Assembly (NCBI RefSeq): GCF_000002075.1
Contig: NW_004797831.1
Location: forward strand, 62,001 to 126,000
Direction: 5' to 3'
DNA: 64,000 nucleotides
Source of the DNA: Aplysia californica
Lineage: Eukaryota; Mollusca; Gastropoda; Aplysiida; Aplysiidae
Below the pieces are notes generated by a model. It was not told the origin of the DNA, did not search any database, and saw only the letters and a list, made by a program, of their open reading frames with translations. A program made the translations under genes and the position numbers. The number at the start of each line of letters is the position of its first letter. Position 1 is the stretch's first letter. Shown one piece after another: positions 1-11,943 of the stretch.

Positions 1-1640
1 TTGTACACATGATCTCAACATGGGCAAAAAAAGGAAGCCCAGATCCTTGAAAGTGAGATATTATACAAGACAAAAAACAAAGGAGATAAAACTGGGAATC
101 CGCACTGGCGTAATACAGTACTTTTTTTCTTCTGCATAATGTAGAAATATAAATTGATAGAGGGTAATTTCCAATGATTTCAAAATACAATGAAACCTAA
201 AATAAAAGGATGCAACAACTCAGAATCATTTATGATTAAATTTATAGAAATCTTTGTAGACCATCACTGGTAACATAACAACACTATTTTATCACTGGTA
301 TGAATAGCAACACAGAATGCTCTTATTCATAATAAAATCCTGAAAAGAAAAGCTCCAAGAAAGAACCGTTACAAGGAATTCCTGAAGGCCAAAATGCCCA
401 CACTTAATACAACGACAGTACATATGTTCACACAAACAAGACTATATTTTCTCCACTTCATCTGCCATTGACTTGTCTCGGAGATCTTAAAAATATCCCT
501 ATCCAAGACAAAAACCTTTGCATGCATGCTAGGTGAGTGATAGGGCGAAACACAATCTGAAACCCAGACAAATTTAGTTCTGGAAGAGTATGATCAAAAT
601 TAATGGCGGTAAATTTTTTCTTTCACATCCGCACCCCCATGCACTGCTTTTGGTTGTGGAACGAACACACATATAGCCAATAAAATTGTCGCATATCAAT
701 TACTTTCAAGAAAATTTCAAACATGAAACATCTTAGATTTTTTGTACCTCAGAATGGGGCTACCCTCTGAAATCTCCAAGATTTAAAAAAAAGGTGAGAC
801 ATAAGCACTTAGGTCCAGTGCAATATAGTTCTAATAAAAAATCAACTAAAATTTAAAAACAATTTGTGATGGTTTTAAAGTCAAAATTTGTGCAAAACGG
901 GATAAAAAAGAACTTTAAAAGTTCAGTACAATACCCAGGCACGAGATGGGAGTGAAAGTAAAATATTAGCTTAACTGTTTGAAACATTGTTTCTGTCATT
1001 GTAATCTCATTTATCAGGAGTATATATTATGTCATCTGGACTATTTTGACAATAGAATACAAAGAAGTGATAACTGTGACAAGAAATACATCATGTAGTT
1101 GTGCGATATGGTAAAATGTATATATAACACATGACCTTTAGCTGCTCTTGAAGTCATTCAATGAAAGAAAGAAAAAGTAAATAAAATAAAATTACCACAA
1201 AATGTAAATGCATTAACTATCCATTCCTTAGAATTATATTCATCAACAAACAAGATAATCTGCTAATTAGAGGCATACTGCTGTAGGTTGGTGCTTTTTC
1301 TCTGATCTATGCTTCCGTTGTCAAGGGCGAGATTCTATAAATGCATCGTAGAGAAGTTAGCTGGATTGACCAATGGACTCCTCAGATAACAGATAAAAAT
1401 AGCAAGTAACCTGGGTGTTCAAAAGATTTTTATAATTTTAATACAGGAAAATGTTTTTGTAAAATTTCAATGATAATGACCACATAAATAAAAATAATAG
1501 GCTAATAATAATAATAATAGTAATAACAATAAAAAATTATTATAACATAACAGCAACAGACAAATAACACACTTTTAAACACAGATTTTCAGATCTTAGA
1601 GAGGAGGCACACACGGTTAATGTTAACAATTTCTGTAACT
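1..1640. other. 3' flank of GSTZ1 copy A, no gene seen
   Basis: This AT-rich stretch lies beyond the stop codon of the first GSTZ1 copy, which is read leftward. It probably holds that gene's 3' UTR and then intergenic sequence. No protein-like exon, RNA gene or clear transposon was recognised. A short AAT/TAA-rich patch sits near 1490-1550. Confidence 0.5.
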
Positions 1641-4600
1641 TTAACTAGCTCTCAGATCTTCTGGGGTGTCTGGCTGCCTGAAGGCGTCCCCAGCAATGAC
1701 GGCCGGTAACTTGATCAGCTCTTCATACACCCTCATTATCACAGGGTAATTCTTAACGTCAACACCAAATCTGAAACAAAACAGACGTGTCAAAAATAAA
1801 TGTTAAAATATGTACACACACACACGCACGTACATATATATCTATATATCACAACAAACAAACTTTGAAAAGCTGTTTTGAATTCAAATTACAGAGATGC
1901 TTCTTAAACTTTCCTCATTTGAATCAGAACTTCTTTGAAAAAAAAAAGTATTCTTTTTAAAGAAACCACCACCTATCACTTTCATTTGGATTTAGTTACT
2001 GAGAGGTAATACTGGAAGTTAAGACAAAGAGAAGTTTGCTAAAACTCTCACTCATTTGGTTTTTAGTTGAAGTAAGAGTGGCACTAGCAACACAAGAAAT
2101 AGGTCATGAAAGTGACAAAGATTAGAGGTATCACTGTAATAACAAGAAAGAAACGTACAAAGAAAAGAAGGAGGAGAGATAAGGACAATAGATATTCGAT
2201 AGGAAAAAAGGAGCAAACTACACCAGAGCACCGGCTAAAAACCGACTTTGATTTGGTGGTGTATATTGTACTCTTGATTTGTCGGAACAGCAACAGAACA
2301 ATGCTTACCTTTGTGCTCCATACACTTGGGGTATAAGGCATAGGTCGGCCATTGTCATCTGGTTGCCATAGCAATACTGGCCAGCGGTTTTCTCAAGCAT
2401 TGCCTCCAGAGCTGAAGAAAAGTAAACACATTTTCAGATCTCAGTTCATTCAGAGACTACCATCCTGGCTACTGGGATACAGACAAAAGATAAATTGGCA
2501 GAAGTCTTCTATCATTTCTAAACAATTTTACAGGTGAGCCAGAAAACTGAATGTTGTTGTTACCACGAAACAAACTCTTTGCAAACATCCCCAGTCAATA
2601 TTTAAAAAAATACAATTTTGATAATAACTTCCTTATTTACCTTTAGATTATAGTAAAGGTTGATTTTTTTTTTTTTCAAATTAAAGGAAATATTGTTTTG
2701 TTGGTAACAACATTCAGTTTTTGGTCTATCCTGAAAAATTGTACAAACTGCATGTTACTGTACTTTTAAGAATGACAGCAGAGATGGAGTTTGAAGGTTT
2801 CTTGCATTTCCTTGAGAGGTTAATTTCTTCTTTGTCCAACACATTGAAGGAGGACAGAATGCTTTTGTATGCTGCTGAACTCTAACAACATATTAAACAA
2901 ACATACATCAATATACATGCCAGAACACTCCCCCCTCACCTGCACTCATGTGAACTTATGCAGTTGCAAGCTCTGTAAAACTCTTACCAAGGGAAAAAAA
3001 CAACACTCCCACCTCTCGCACACAAATATATACAGCATTTACTTATGCACATACACACTATTTTTCTGTATCATTATGTAAACAAACACGATGATACATG
3101 CAAGGCTTGGCCCACTCACACTCTGCCAGTACAGATGTCATAAATTCTAAAGCACTGGCTCAAAACATATTCCAAAGGGTGAAGGTAAGATCCATACAAA
3201 TTACAAATACTCGTAATATTCAATGCCATTCGTGTTAACTCTGAAAAGCCCATATTTCCTTTCCCCTCAATTTGTCTTTTTTTTTTCCTTCTAAATAGGA
3301 CCCATAGAAAAAAAAAAAGAAGAAAAATAGAATCAGTGCTTTACAGTAAGAAAGTAGACTAACATACAATAAGTAGTGCAGGAAAAAAAAATCTGAATAA
3401 GTCACTTACCCTTAAAACCTTTTGTAATGTAAAAGTTGGCCCATTCCACCTTGGTGTCACCAATCTTCTGAAGGACGTTCAAGTTCTGCAGTGGTTGGAT
3501 TCCGCTGTTGATGACCTCAGATAAAGCTCTCACCTGGTGACAGTTAGAAAATCAGAGAATTTATCAGGAAATGATCGAAAGCTGAAACTCCCTCCAGAAA
3601 AAACTGAGAAAAACAAAGAGCTCGTTAGAAAATGTCAGCGTGCAGAAGTGACTAACCAAACAGTTTCAATTTCATAACGGCAAGGATGCTGATTCGTACT
3701 GCCTTGAACTGGTATGCAGTAGTCTTCTATGGTCATACTTAGGTCTTCTTTCCAGCTCTTGTTTTTTACATATGCACGAGGATAAAAGGATGAAGTTAAT
3801 GAGAAAAAGGAAAGTGTCTTTAGTTTTAGTAAGAGTTTTACGAATTTGCAACACAATAAGGTAATATAAGTGCCAAAGATTAGAAGTGTTTCAGGAGAGT
3901 AACAAACACAAAAAAGAAGGAGGAGAGATCAGGACGAAAGAAATTTATAGGAAAGAAGGAGCAAACCACATTACACCCGCCAACCACCTATAAAGTGTCT
4001 TTAAGGAACATTTAGAAGATTAGAGAGTGAGGAGAACAGAGCAAGAGGTAGCAGTAGGCTAGTACTTGTAGGAAGCATCTAAAATCACTCCTTACAAAAA
4101 AAGAAGACACCAGCTGTTGAGACTGCATATCAATGTGGATTCAGAAATCAGACAAAAACTGTTTTGCTAAATGTGGCATGATGACAGCCATACTTCACTA
4201 TCCCCATAGTTGAGAATGCAAGGCTCAAGACTGGTCTTTAATGTTTCAACAATAGCATTTTATAGGTCAGTTGTTTGCATGCACTAACTCCAAAATGTTA
4301 TTGCAGTTTCTTCATCCGTGGTATCAGTTGCATGTGGTCCTGAAATATTTGGTCGAAATTTTGAAAAAGGGAGAAAAGATTCACAGTTCAGGTATAATTT
4401 GTAAAAGAATGAAATAGTTTTTTTTCCTCCTGCATAATTTTGCTTTCTGTCATAAAACAAAAGCCCACCCAATGACACTGCACACTAACTCCTTCATTCT
4501 GCAGAGAAAAAAAAAAGGAGACTTTCTGTACCTGAGCTCTGCCTGCAGCATCTGGAGGCAACAGAGCTGGGGTTGGGTTTCTCTCCTCCAAGTACTCCAT

Positions 4601-7600
4601 TATCGCTAGCTGGAATGGATAAAGGGAGGCAGCATAAGGGAAAGGACAAAGCACATCAAACAAATGCAACAAAACACTATGACAGCATTGGAAAAAGATC
4701 ATCGTATGAACTCCTGGGATAATATTTATTTAGTACCTGTAAGTTTGATTCCAGAGTCCATGTACTAGATCTAGTATCATGTACCTTTCAATGCATGATA
4801 TATACACCTACAAAAAGTAACAAATCAGATATTTTTCAAGTCATACCACATTAAATTCACCTTGCAGTCTTTCCTTCACTTTCATTTCATAAGTGCCCAC
4901 CTTTGAACCTCGCAAGGCATGATAATTTGCCTCACAGCAAGGAATGTAATGCAAATATACTTATATTAAAAAGAAGTCCTTTTAATTTATCTAAGAAAGC
5001 CACAACAACATCACTTTAAAAAAAAGTTAGTTTAGTGAAAGTTTTACGGCGCCCGCAACGGCATAAGGTCTTATGAGCGCGCATATCATTCTTCGACAGT
5101 TAGCCAGCTTACAACAGGAAAATGAAAGTGGTATTTCTTTTCATGAACGATAAAAAGCAATAGTGTAATCAATGAACTGTCAATTTTACAAGTTAACGAA
5201 TCTGCTCAAAAGACGCTGTACCGCTAATTTCTGTTGTTGTTTTGTTTCCCTCATTTATTATTATAAATATCTGCTTGCCTGTACTAAAACTGTGTCCTCA
5301 TACATCAAATCTTCATTCTTTCCTCATTATATTGGTGGGTACTAAAAGCGTGCGGCTTGAAACCTTTCTTTTTCAAAGATGAAAATGCTAACATATTATA
5401 TTATGAATACTTTCAATCAAAACGTGCGGCAACAGAATGTGGAATAGGCATTATGATTATATGACTTGCATAGTTTAGCAGTCAGTTCAAGCACAACTCT
5501 TAGTGGTTATTCTAGCTACAGTAAGCCCAGATTTACAGCAACAAAATACTTACAGACTGTGTGAGGGTGAGACCATCAATGATCAGAGTCGGGAGCTGAC
5601 CCATGGGGTTCAATTTCTTGTATTCCTCTGAGTGCTAGTGAAATTTAAAAAAAGAAAACCATGACATAGAGACACACTTCACCACACGTCAACTAGCGTA
5701 AAGTTTTCATCAAAATAAAACGGAATCTGTTTGAACTGAAATCTATTGGATTTTCAGATTTTCTTTGCTTTAGCCGTCTTTTCAGTTTAGAGAATTTTGC
5801 TCAAATAGAAGAAGAAAAAAAATCAGGGATTGTATTTCCTTTCTGTTTACTGCTGTTTTTGTATCAACTGTGTTCAATTTAATGTGCTCTCCACTGTATT
5901 TGTCACCACACACAGTCTTTGACTTAAATCTTCCTAATGGACTGACGCATAAAAATACCTGCCCATTCCTTGTCTCTTTATCTCAGACTTGCTGAGATAG
6001 TTCATGCAAATACCCACCAGTGGGCCAATCAGTCCTGTGTAGGGGATTCACATGTGAAGTGCTCCCAGCCCTGCATGGTACTAATGTAGGTTATATTCTT
6101 ATATAGTCTGTTTATATTTCTTTGGGCAAGGAAGAACCCTCTCAAATTCTTACCAGTTTAACACTGAAGACATACTAAACTGCAGATTCAAAACAAAATC
6201 AATGACCGTTATACTATAGGAAGACCATGTCTCTATCTCGTCATCCCCAACCAATCATATCTTTCCCCTTGGTCCATAATAAAGTCAGGTTTATGCTAAT
6301 TTGCTAATCATATTTTCTTTAAAAAAAATTTTTTTTTTTGGGGGGGGGCGCTGAAATATCCTTGCCATGTAGGCCTACACAATATTGATTGTTACACAGT
6401 TAAGTCACAAGCAGGACACATCCACTAAATTACAAAAAAAACCCAAACAAACAGCAAAACTTCTAACAAATCAATTTTGACTTTCAGTCATGTTTAATAC
6501 TTACTTGTTCTCCACCATTTTTAAGAAGATGAACAGCTTTGTATTCATACTTGATGTCTTTCAAGGCCAGAGCTGTTATAAACAGAAAATGTAACCAAAA
6601 TGTCAGTACAAGAGCAAACATATTATAGCCTACACTGTTGAAACAGCAGGAGAAATTTACTAAAATCAATTTGCATAAAAATTTTGAAAACTTTGTTACA
6701 AAAAATAGCCCAAATTCATTTTACCTGACTCACAGGTTCACAATAAAATGAAATCATCAAAATATTTAAGCCAACAAGTTTCTTTTTCTAAAAACTTAAA
6801 TTACAAATGCACATTAAAAATATCTATGTGTAACTGTTGGAAGGAGTCTTTGGATTTCTTCAGTCACAATGGTGCATTTCAATTGAGAGCCCCCATGCCT
6901 CTCTGAAGATACATATATGGACATCACACTGTGCCCACAAAGAATAGTCTACATAATAATTTAATATAGCCTTTCGAGTGATTATTTATTTTTGTGCACT
7001 GACTTTCCATTGAAGCATAGCCAGATTGTCCTTTGTTCAAAACGCATGCTAAGTACAAATGTACGCATATCAAGCAGCAGCAAGTTACTCAGTAGGGAAA
7101 AAAAGTGAGAATACATCAATAGATTTCTATGACAGCACAAACTTACCAATACGAACCCTCCAGGAAGCAGAACTTCTGAAGTAACCATAAAGCACAACCT
7201 GAAATTTTCATACACAAAATCATTTTGAGCAACCTTTATATTTTTGAATTCACATTGTTCACATGATATACTACAGTGGAGTCTGCTTAAACTGACATGT
7301 GGGATCACCAGATTTTCTTGGGTTCAGTTAATTGTTTTTTTCGGTTTAATTAGATCTAGATTATAGAGTAGAGGTTGGTCAAATAGAAAAACCCGTGTGC
7401 AAGTTGCGCACGTTAAAGATCCCTTGGTGGTCTAAAATCGATAAGAGTAGGCTTCGGCCGCCACCCGGGCCAAATTAAAAATTTCCTACCAACTGAAAAT
7501 ATTAGGTGTGTCCTGCGCGCTCATATGACCTTTATGCAGTTGCGAACGCCGTAAAACACTTTACAAAAAAACAAAACAAAATAGAAAACAAAATTGAGGC

Positions 7601-8419
7601 ATTTCTTTTCTTTCTATTTACTGCTGTTTTCTGATTCACTGTCTTCAGTTTAAACAGACTCCACTGTAGGTCTATAATGCAGAATCTATAGATCTAGATC
7701 TAGGATCTATATATATCAATTTCACACCTCAACTTTAAAAAACCAACTACAGTCACAAAATGGAAACAATTATATTTGAATCTTACAGCCGAGAGCCATG
7801 CCATTATATTCAAAGTACTAGATCTAGATCTTGTAAAGTAGTACAACTAGGCTACATTACATCAACAATAATACGTTCACTGCGCCCTGAAAGTAATTTG
7901 CAATTTAAGAATGATCTTGTTGCTTACTTCATCCCCTGGATCCTTTTCCCTTTTGCTCCTTTTTTTCACCCCCTCCCACCCCTCTTCCCTCCTTGTTGGC
8001 CTTCTTCCATTCTTCCTTGTTTCTTCGAACGACTTTTATTTTCAAATTGTCAAGTGTTGCCAGGTCAGCACACGGAAAGAGGATCGAAGTCGTGTTCCGC
8101 GCACAGGGCGAGAAAGGCTTTTTTGTCGACTGTGCCACTGTGGCTGTTTTGCTCTGCATTCCTTCGCCCTCCGTAAACTCTGTTGCATTATTTTTCATGC
8201 AAGTATTCATGTGCTGTTTCCTCATTCACTTTGAGCGACCAAGTGTTTCAGTCGTGCTTCTTTGCCAACAGTGGATGATTCAGGGCGCGTGAATGTAGCC
8301 TGCAAACTACGTTCAGCCTTGCAGGGCGCTGATTTGCAAAACAGTCGTAGGCCTATCCTATAGCAACAAACTTGAAATGATGCCTATGCATTTTACGTAC
8401 AACGTACCTTATCTGCCAT
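1641..8419 (-). CDS. GSTZ1: Maleylacetoacetate isomerase / GST zeta, copy A (complete, 8 exons)
   Basis: Glutathione-dependent cis-trans isomerisation of maleylacetoacetate to fumarylacetoacetate in tyrosine/phenylalanine breakdown (family knowledge); cytosolic. Coding exons in transcript order: 8419-8408, 7198-7147, 6572-6505, 5634-5554, 4609-4532, 3533-3410, 2411-2309, 1770-1641. They sum to 648 nt, giving 215 aa, the usual family length. The start reads MADK before the first intron. Residues 13-18 read SSASWR, matching the SSCSWR glutathione site of human GSTZ1 but with Ala at the Cys position. [11 protein letters not shown]-type text ([11 protein letters not shown]), [28 protein letters not shown] and the C-terminal RQPDTP motif are all present, as is the Arg before the last exon (QRF). 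All introns have GT-AG ends and the reading frame joins cleanly. Exon and intron positions equal those of copy B downstream, so the pair is a tandem duplication. Splice boundaries are read by eye. Confidence 0.95.
2061..2250 (-). mobile_element. Short retroposon, subtype 1, in last intron of GSTZ1 copy A
   Basis: A diverged ~190-bp copy of the family whose 3' tail reads GGCGCTCATATGACC...GAGCGCCGTAAAAC on the element strand. It is flanked by ATTTGGT at 2054-2060 and 2251-2257, a candidate 7-bp target-site duplication. The body matches the copies at 3823-3991, 15723-15913 and 61892-62076. Confidence 0.7.
3823..3991 (-). mobile_element. Short retroposon, subtype 1, with 12-bp target duplication
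   Basis: The same body as the 15.7 kb and 61.9 kb copies. A perfect 12-bp direct repeat AAAGTGTCTTTA lies at 3811-3822 and 3992-4003, the signature of target-primed retroposition. It sits in the intron between the 4532-4609 and 3410-3533 exons of GSTZ1 copy A. Confidence 0.8.
5028..5085 (-). mobile_element. 5'-truncated retroposon tail
   Basis: Only the shared 3' domain (GCGCTCATAAGACC...GGGCGCCGTAAAAC in element orientation) is present. It is probably a heavily 5'-truncated copy of the short retroposon family. Confidence 0.6.
5718..5896. mobile_element. Degenerate pogo/Tigger-like MITE
   Basis: The right end reads CTCTCCACTG followed by TA, and the interior (TTTCTGTTTACTGCTGTTTT) matches the right half of the 7274-7666 element. 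The left terminus is eroded. It shows the empty-site sequence for the retroposon nested in the 7.3 kb copy. Confidence 0.55.
7274..7666. mobile_element. pogo/Tigger-like MITE carrying a nested retroposon
   Basis: Terminal inverted repeats CAGTGGAGTCTGCTTAAACT and AGTTTAAACAGACTCCACTG are flanked by TA at 7272-7273 and 7667-7668, as expected for Tc1/mariner-pogo elements. Without the inserted 188 bp and its duplicated target the element is about 195 bp. It has no transposase ORF. Confidence 0.8.
7391..7578 (+). mobile_element. Short retroposon, subtype 3, inserted in the MITE
   Basis: It is bounded by a perfect 10-bp duplication AAATAGAAAA (7381-7390 and 7579-7588). It begins ACCCGTGTGCAAGTTGCG and contains GTTAAAGATCCCTTGG, a phrase common in gastropod dispersed repeats. 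It ends with the shared 3' domain (CGCTCATATGACC...GCGAACGCCGTAAAAC) and an A-rich tail. The copy near 5.8 kb shows the uninterrupted MITE site. Confidence 0.8.
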
Positions 8420-9059
8420 GATCTAATCGTACACACAATAGATCTATAGAGAGAGAGCAGCGTGTAACTTAGTGTAAATGCAAGACGCTGTAGTGTAGTC
8501 AGTAATGTCCTCCCGGTCTAGCAGATCGTATTTCGCCAAGTGTCACTTTTACTGCACAACGCCGCACAACCCATGACCAGTATAATTATGATGGCAGTTT
8601 TAGAAGTTTAAAATGTTCCATTTCTTTCAGCGCTTTTAAAACGTTAAAGAAACTTATCGCAATTTAAATTCCCGAACGAATTGCATCATGTTCTAAATGA
8701 ATGGAAACACAGGACTTGCCCCCACTCCTACGTGAGTCAGTGGAGTAAACAAAAATATTCTAAAAATCTCATTTTAATTCTGTCACATGTCTGCGTATGA
8801 CAAGGAATCATGGCATGAAAAGAGAACACAAGAAAATGTCGCACCCTGACCCCTCTGAGGCATCAGTTTTGAATGTCTTATTGCAACATTACACATAATC
8901 AAGTGCTACCCCAGGGTAGTGGAGCTACTTTTTCAAATACACAATGTAATGATAAGTCAAAATAGTACAGGTTGACTCAAGGTGATGGCTAATTTTTCAC
9001 AGCTCAGAATAATTCCATTGTTTTTCTTTGCATTCCTCTGACTAGAAACTAAACTGCAG

Positions 9060-9430
9060 CTGATTCTTCAACCTGTAATGCAACTGATTTTTAAGTACGC
9101 GACTGTTTTTCCTACTTCGTAGGCCTCCTTGCCTTCAGGCAGCCACACTCCATTTCAAAACTTATTATTTTTAATACAGACTAGAGTATGCCAATTTTCA
9201 CTTTTGACAGAAATTAATTTTGAGTTCTGTTCGGGTTGCGGCCGAAGCCTACTAGTTATTGACTGTAAGCTGTAAGACCACTAATGGATCTTTAAAAATA
9301 AGCGCAGTTTGCAGGCTAAGTGTTTGATCTAAGATCACGGTGTGGCTTAAAAGACATTAATAGGAAGGAGTCAAAAATAGTGGTAGAAAGAATTAAGAGA
9401 AAGGGAGAGAAGAACGGAGGAAATCGGGGT
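9060..9430 (-). repeat. Dispersed gastropod-type repeat (subtype 3 relative)
   Basis: The phrase CTACTTCGTAGGCC..GCCTTCAGGCAGCCACA at 9108-9149 recurs at the right edge of the window (63905-64000). The part from about 9235 (GCGGCCGAAGCCTACT, then GACCACTAATGGATCTTTAA) recurs at 13360-13555 and, on the other strand, inside 7391-7578. It looks like the 3' region of an older retroposon. The strand is inferred from the orientation of the 7.4 kb copy. Confidence 0.55.
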
Positions 9431-9697
9431 AAAAATGAAAGTAGAAGGCAGATCAAGAAAAAAACCCAGAAAAGAAGGTTAGAGGAGAACATTTCGGAGA
9501 AGAACATTTTTTGCTGCTGGCAGGTTTCAATCCTTTTGACTGAGAAGTGATGAACTGTACCTCTCATCCTTGTGTTCAGATTTACATGTATTTTCCAACC
9601 CACTACATTCTTTGCCGATGCTAAAAGAGTGGATCTTTTTATAAATAAATAAAGGCTGATGTAAAGCAATTAAGACTTTGCTATTGAAGTTGACAGT

Positions 9698-9748
9698 TTA
9701 GTAGAAGTTTCACGGCGCTCGCAACTGCATAAGGTCATATGAGCGCTG
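9698..9748 (-). mobile_element. Retroposon 3' tail fragment
   Basis: This is a ~50-bp match to the shared 3' domain only (element strand GCGCTCATATGACC...GAGCGCCGTGAAAC). Confidence 0.55.
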
Positions 9749-10157
9749 AAGTTGACAGGAAACTTGTCCAACCAGTAGTCTTGTCCAACAAGTAGTGTTG
9801 AAGAACAATAAAGCACAACAGCATGAGCCATGAGCTGCTGTGACACAGCTATAGTAGAAGGCCTGACCTTGTGTCAGTTATCAACGTTAATTCATTCAGC
9901 CATTAGTCAAAAAAGGTGATTAAAGTAACTTGAAGGCACTACATTCACGTATAAAAAAATATTATTCTAAATGGTCTATCTTCGTTTCTTTTTCTCTTTT
10001 CCTTTCTTGGCACTAGACTATATATTTTGTTCTTGACTGCATTTGTGAATGTGTTGGTTTTTTTTTTTAACATAAAAAGAAATCAACAAAGAGTCATAAT
10101 GGCAAAGTCTTTAATTTCAATCATGTCGCGATAGTAGAGGAATCTACAAAATATATT

Positions 10158-10176
10158 TATACGGTATATGTATATG

Positions 10177-10270
<94 letters not shown>
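10158..10270. repeat. (AT)n microsatellite
   Basis: About 110 bp of alternating AT broken by occasional GTATAT units. Confidence 0.95.
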
Positions 10271-10272
<2 letters not shown>

Positions 10273-11943
10273 ATCTGAGGTAAGCAAGGTCTTGAGTTCT
10301 AATACAGTTCTTTCAGTGTGCAGCCAGTAAGGCAAAAAGAAGTAAACACAAACATTTCTTTCACCCATCATGGAGCTTTCATTAGAGATTCTCACCATAG
10401 ATATAGATATACATCTCCCTCAAGACAATAAGTAGGAACAAGAACAAATTTCAAATTGACATTAATCAATAAAAAAAAAAAAAATGTAGTCAACATGAAC
10501 ATACACAGAAAATAATTCTTTAGATTAAAATGAAAACTTAAACAGTCGAGTGTGAATCAATTTACATTATATATATATATATATGTAGCGTTTTCTTGCA
10601 ATGTGTAGGCCTGGACTGTGCTAACAACATGAGTAGAAGTAAAAAAAAATCATAAGGGCTTACAAGACTCATGTTAGCCTAACCATAACAGCAGTTTTGT
10701 ACCATCCTGAAGTCAGCTGTTAGGGAAATTTGACTGACCCAGAAACTCCTCTAGGCTAAGGGCTGAATTAACATGACTCATACGTTTATTATAAATCAGA
10801 ACTAGATGCTTATCAGAAAACGATCCTTTTTATAGTACATCTTTTAAAATAAGGCAAAAATAGACTTGCGAAAATATCAGGATTTCAAAACTAATAAATG
10901 TAAAATTATGGCACTATGGATCACCACGACAACATGAGGAGGACAAAGATCAAGACCGTGAACAAATTGTGAGGTAGCAACATGGGTCGCACCAAACTCT
11001 TAGACATTGGAAGTCACTAACCAGCGGTGAAATTGCGCAACTACGGCAGCTAGTCTTCTTAGTAGTCGCTTAGGGAAATTCAGAATAATTTTTTATTTAT
11101 TCAGTCCAGTATTGTATTGGAAGTCAGAAAAGGAAGCAGATATAAAATGTGTGCTCTAAAAATATCGTACTTGAAAGCAGTTTACTGCGTGTACTTGTGT
11201 AATTTGCAGGGTTGAGAGCCCAGTAGTTTAGTTTTAGTCATAGTTTTGTGGTACTTTCAATACAAATAGGTCATCATATATTTTAAGCATAAAAGATATG
11301 AGGTAGATCGAGGTGTTACTGGAGAGAAACATACCTTCATCAATTTGTCTTATTTTTTCTGAACATCTAGGTGCGTACGGTAATACATGTTTGTAGCTTG
11401 AAAATTATCTTCATTACCATGAAAATGTAACTGTATGCTTATTTTCAACAAAACTTTCTGCCACAAAACAAGGATATGCTTACAACTTGGGAGAGAAAAA
11501 ATGTAATTGAAGATGTTTTACGCCTCATCCACACAATTCAGATCATTTAGGAAGCTATTATACACGATAAAAATAATCAGGAATAAATGTAGTTTGAATG
11601 TACTCAATAGAATACATTGAAAAGCTGAACTAGAGGAGGTAAGGACTCGCAAAGCCAACCTTCCTCCACATAGCCCTCGATCTCCCAGTTCTCAGCACTT
11701 TGAACGATTGGTTGTCAGGCAATTATATCATGATCCTGTACAAAAGAAGCTTCCAGACCTATCTCTTTACTGACAGCTTCAGTATGATCTTCTACTTAAA
11801 CGTTTGCAGTAGGCTATAGCAAAAAAAACCAAAATATAAAAATGCCATTTACTAAGAGAAAAAACAAAACAAGTGTTCCTAAAAAAATTCATTTCCCAAA
11901 GGGGGCATGAAGGCACCATAAAGTGTTAAATGCAAGCTAATTT

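Larger units (their letters stand above)
8420..11943. other. Spacer between GSTZ1 copies, mostly repeats
   Basis: This is the 5' flank of copy A and 3' flank of copy B. Old repeat pieces lie at about 9060-9430 and 9698-9748, and an AT microsatellite at 10158-10270. A leftward poly(A)-signal-like TTTATT lies near 11097, about 0.85 kb past the copy B stop. No other exon was recognised. Confidence 0.5.

Noticed and set aside
2084-2374. 96-aa minus-strand frame as a separate gene
   Set aside because: Its first part is the GSTZ1 copy A exon at 2309-2411 read through into the intronic retroposon.
7760-8234. 138-aa and 107-aa open frames on the plus strand
   Set aside because: Low-complexity, no family resemblance, next to the GSTZ1 copy A start in a repeat-rich flank; no splice or start context.
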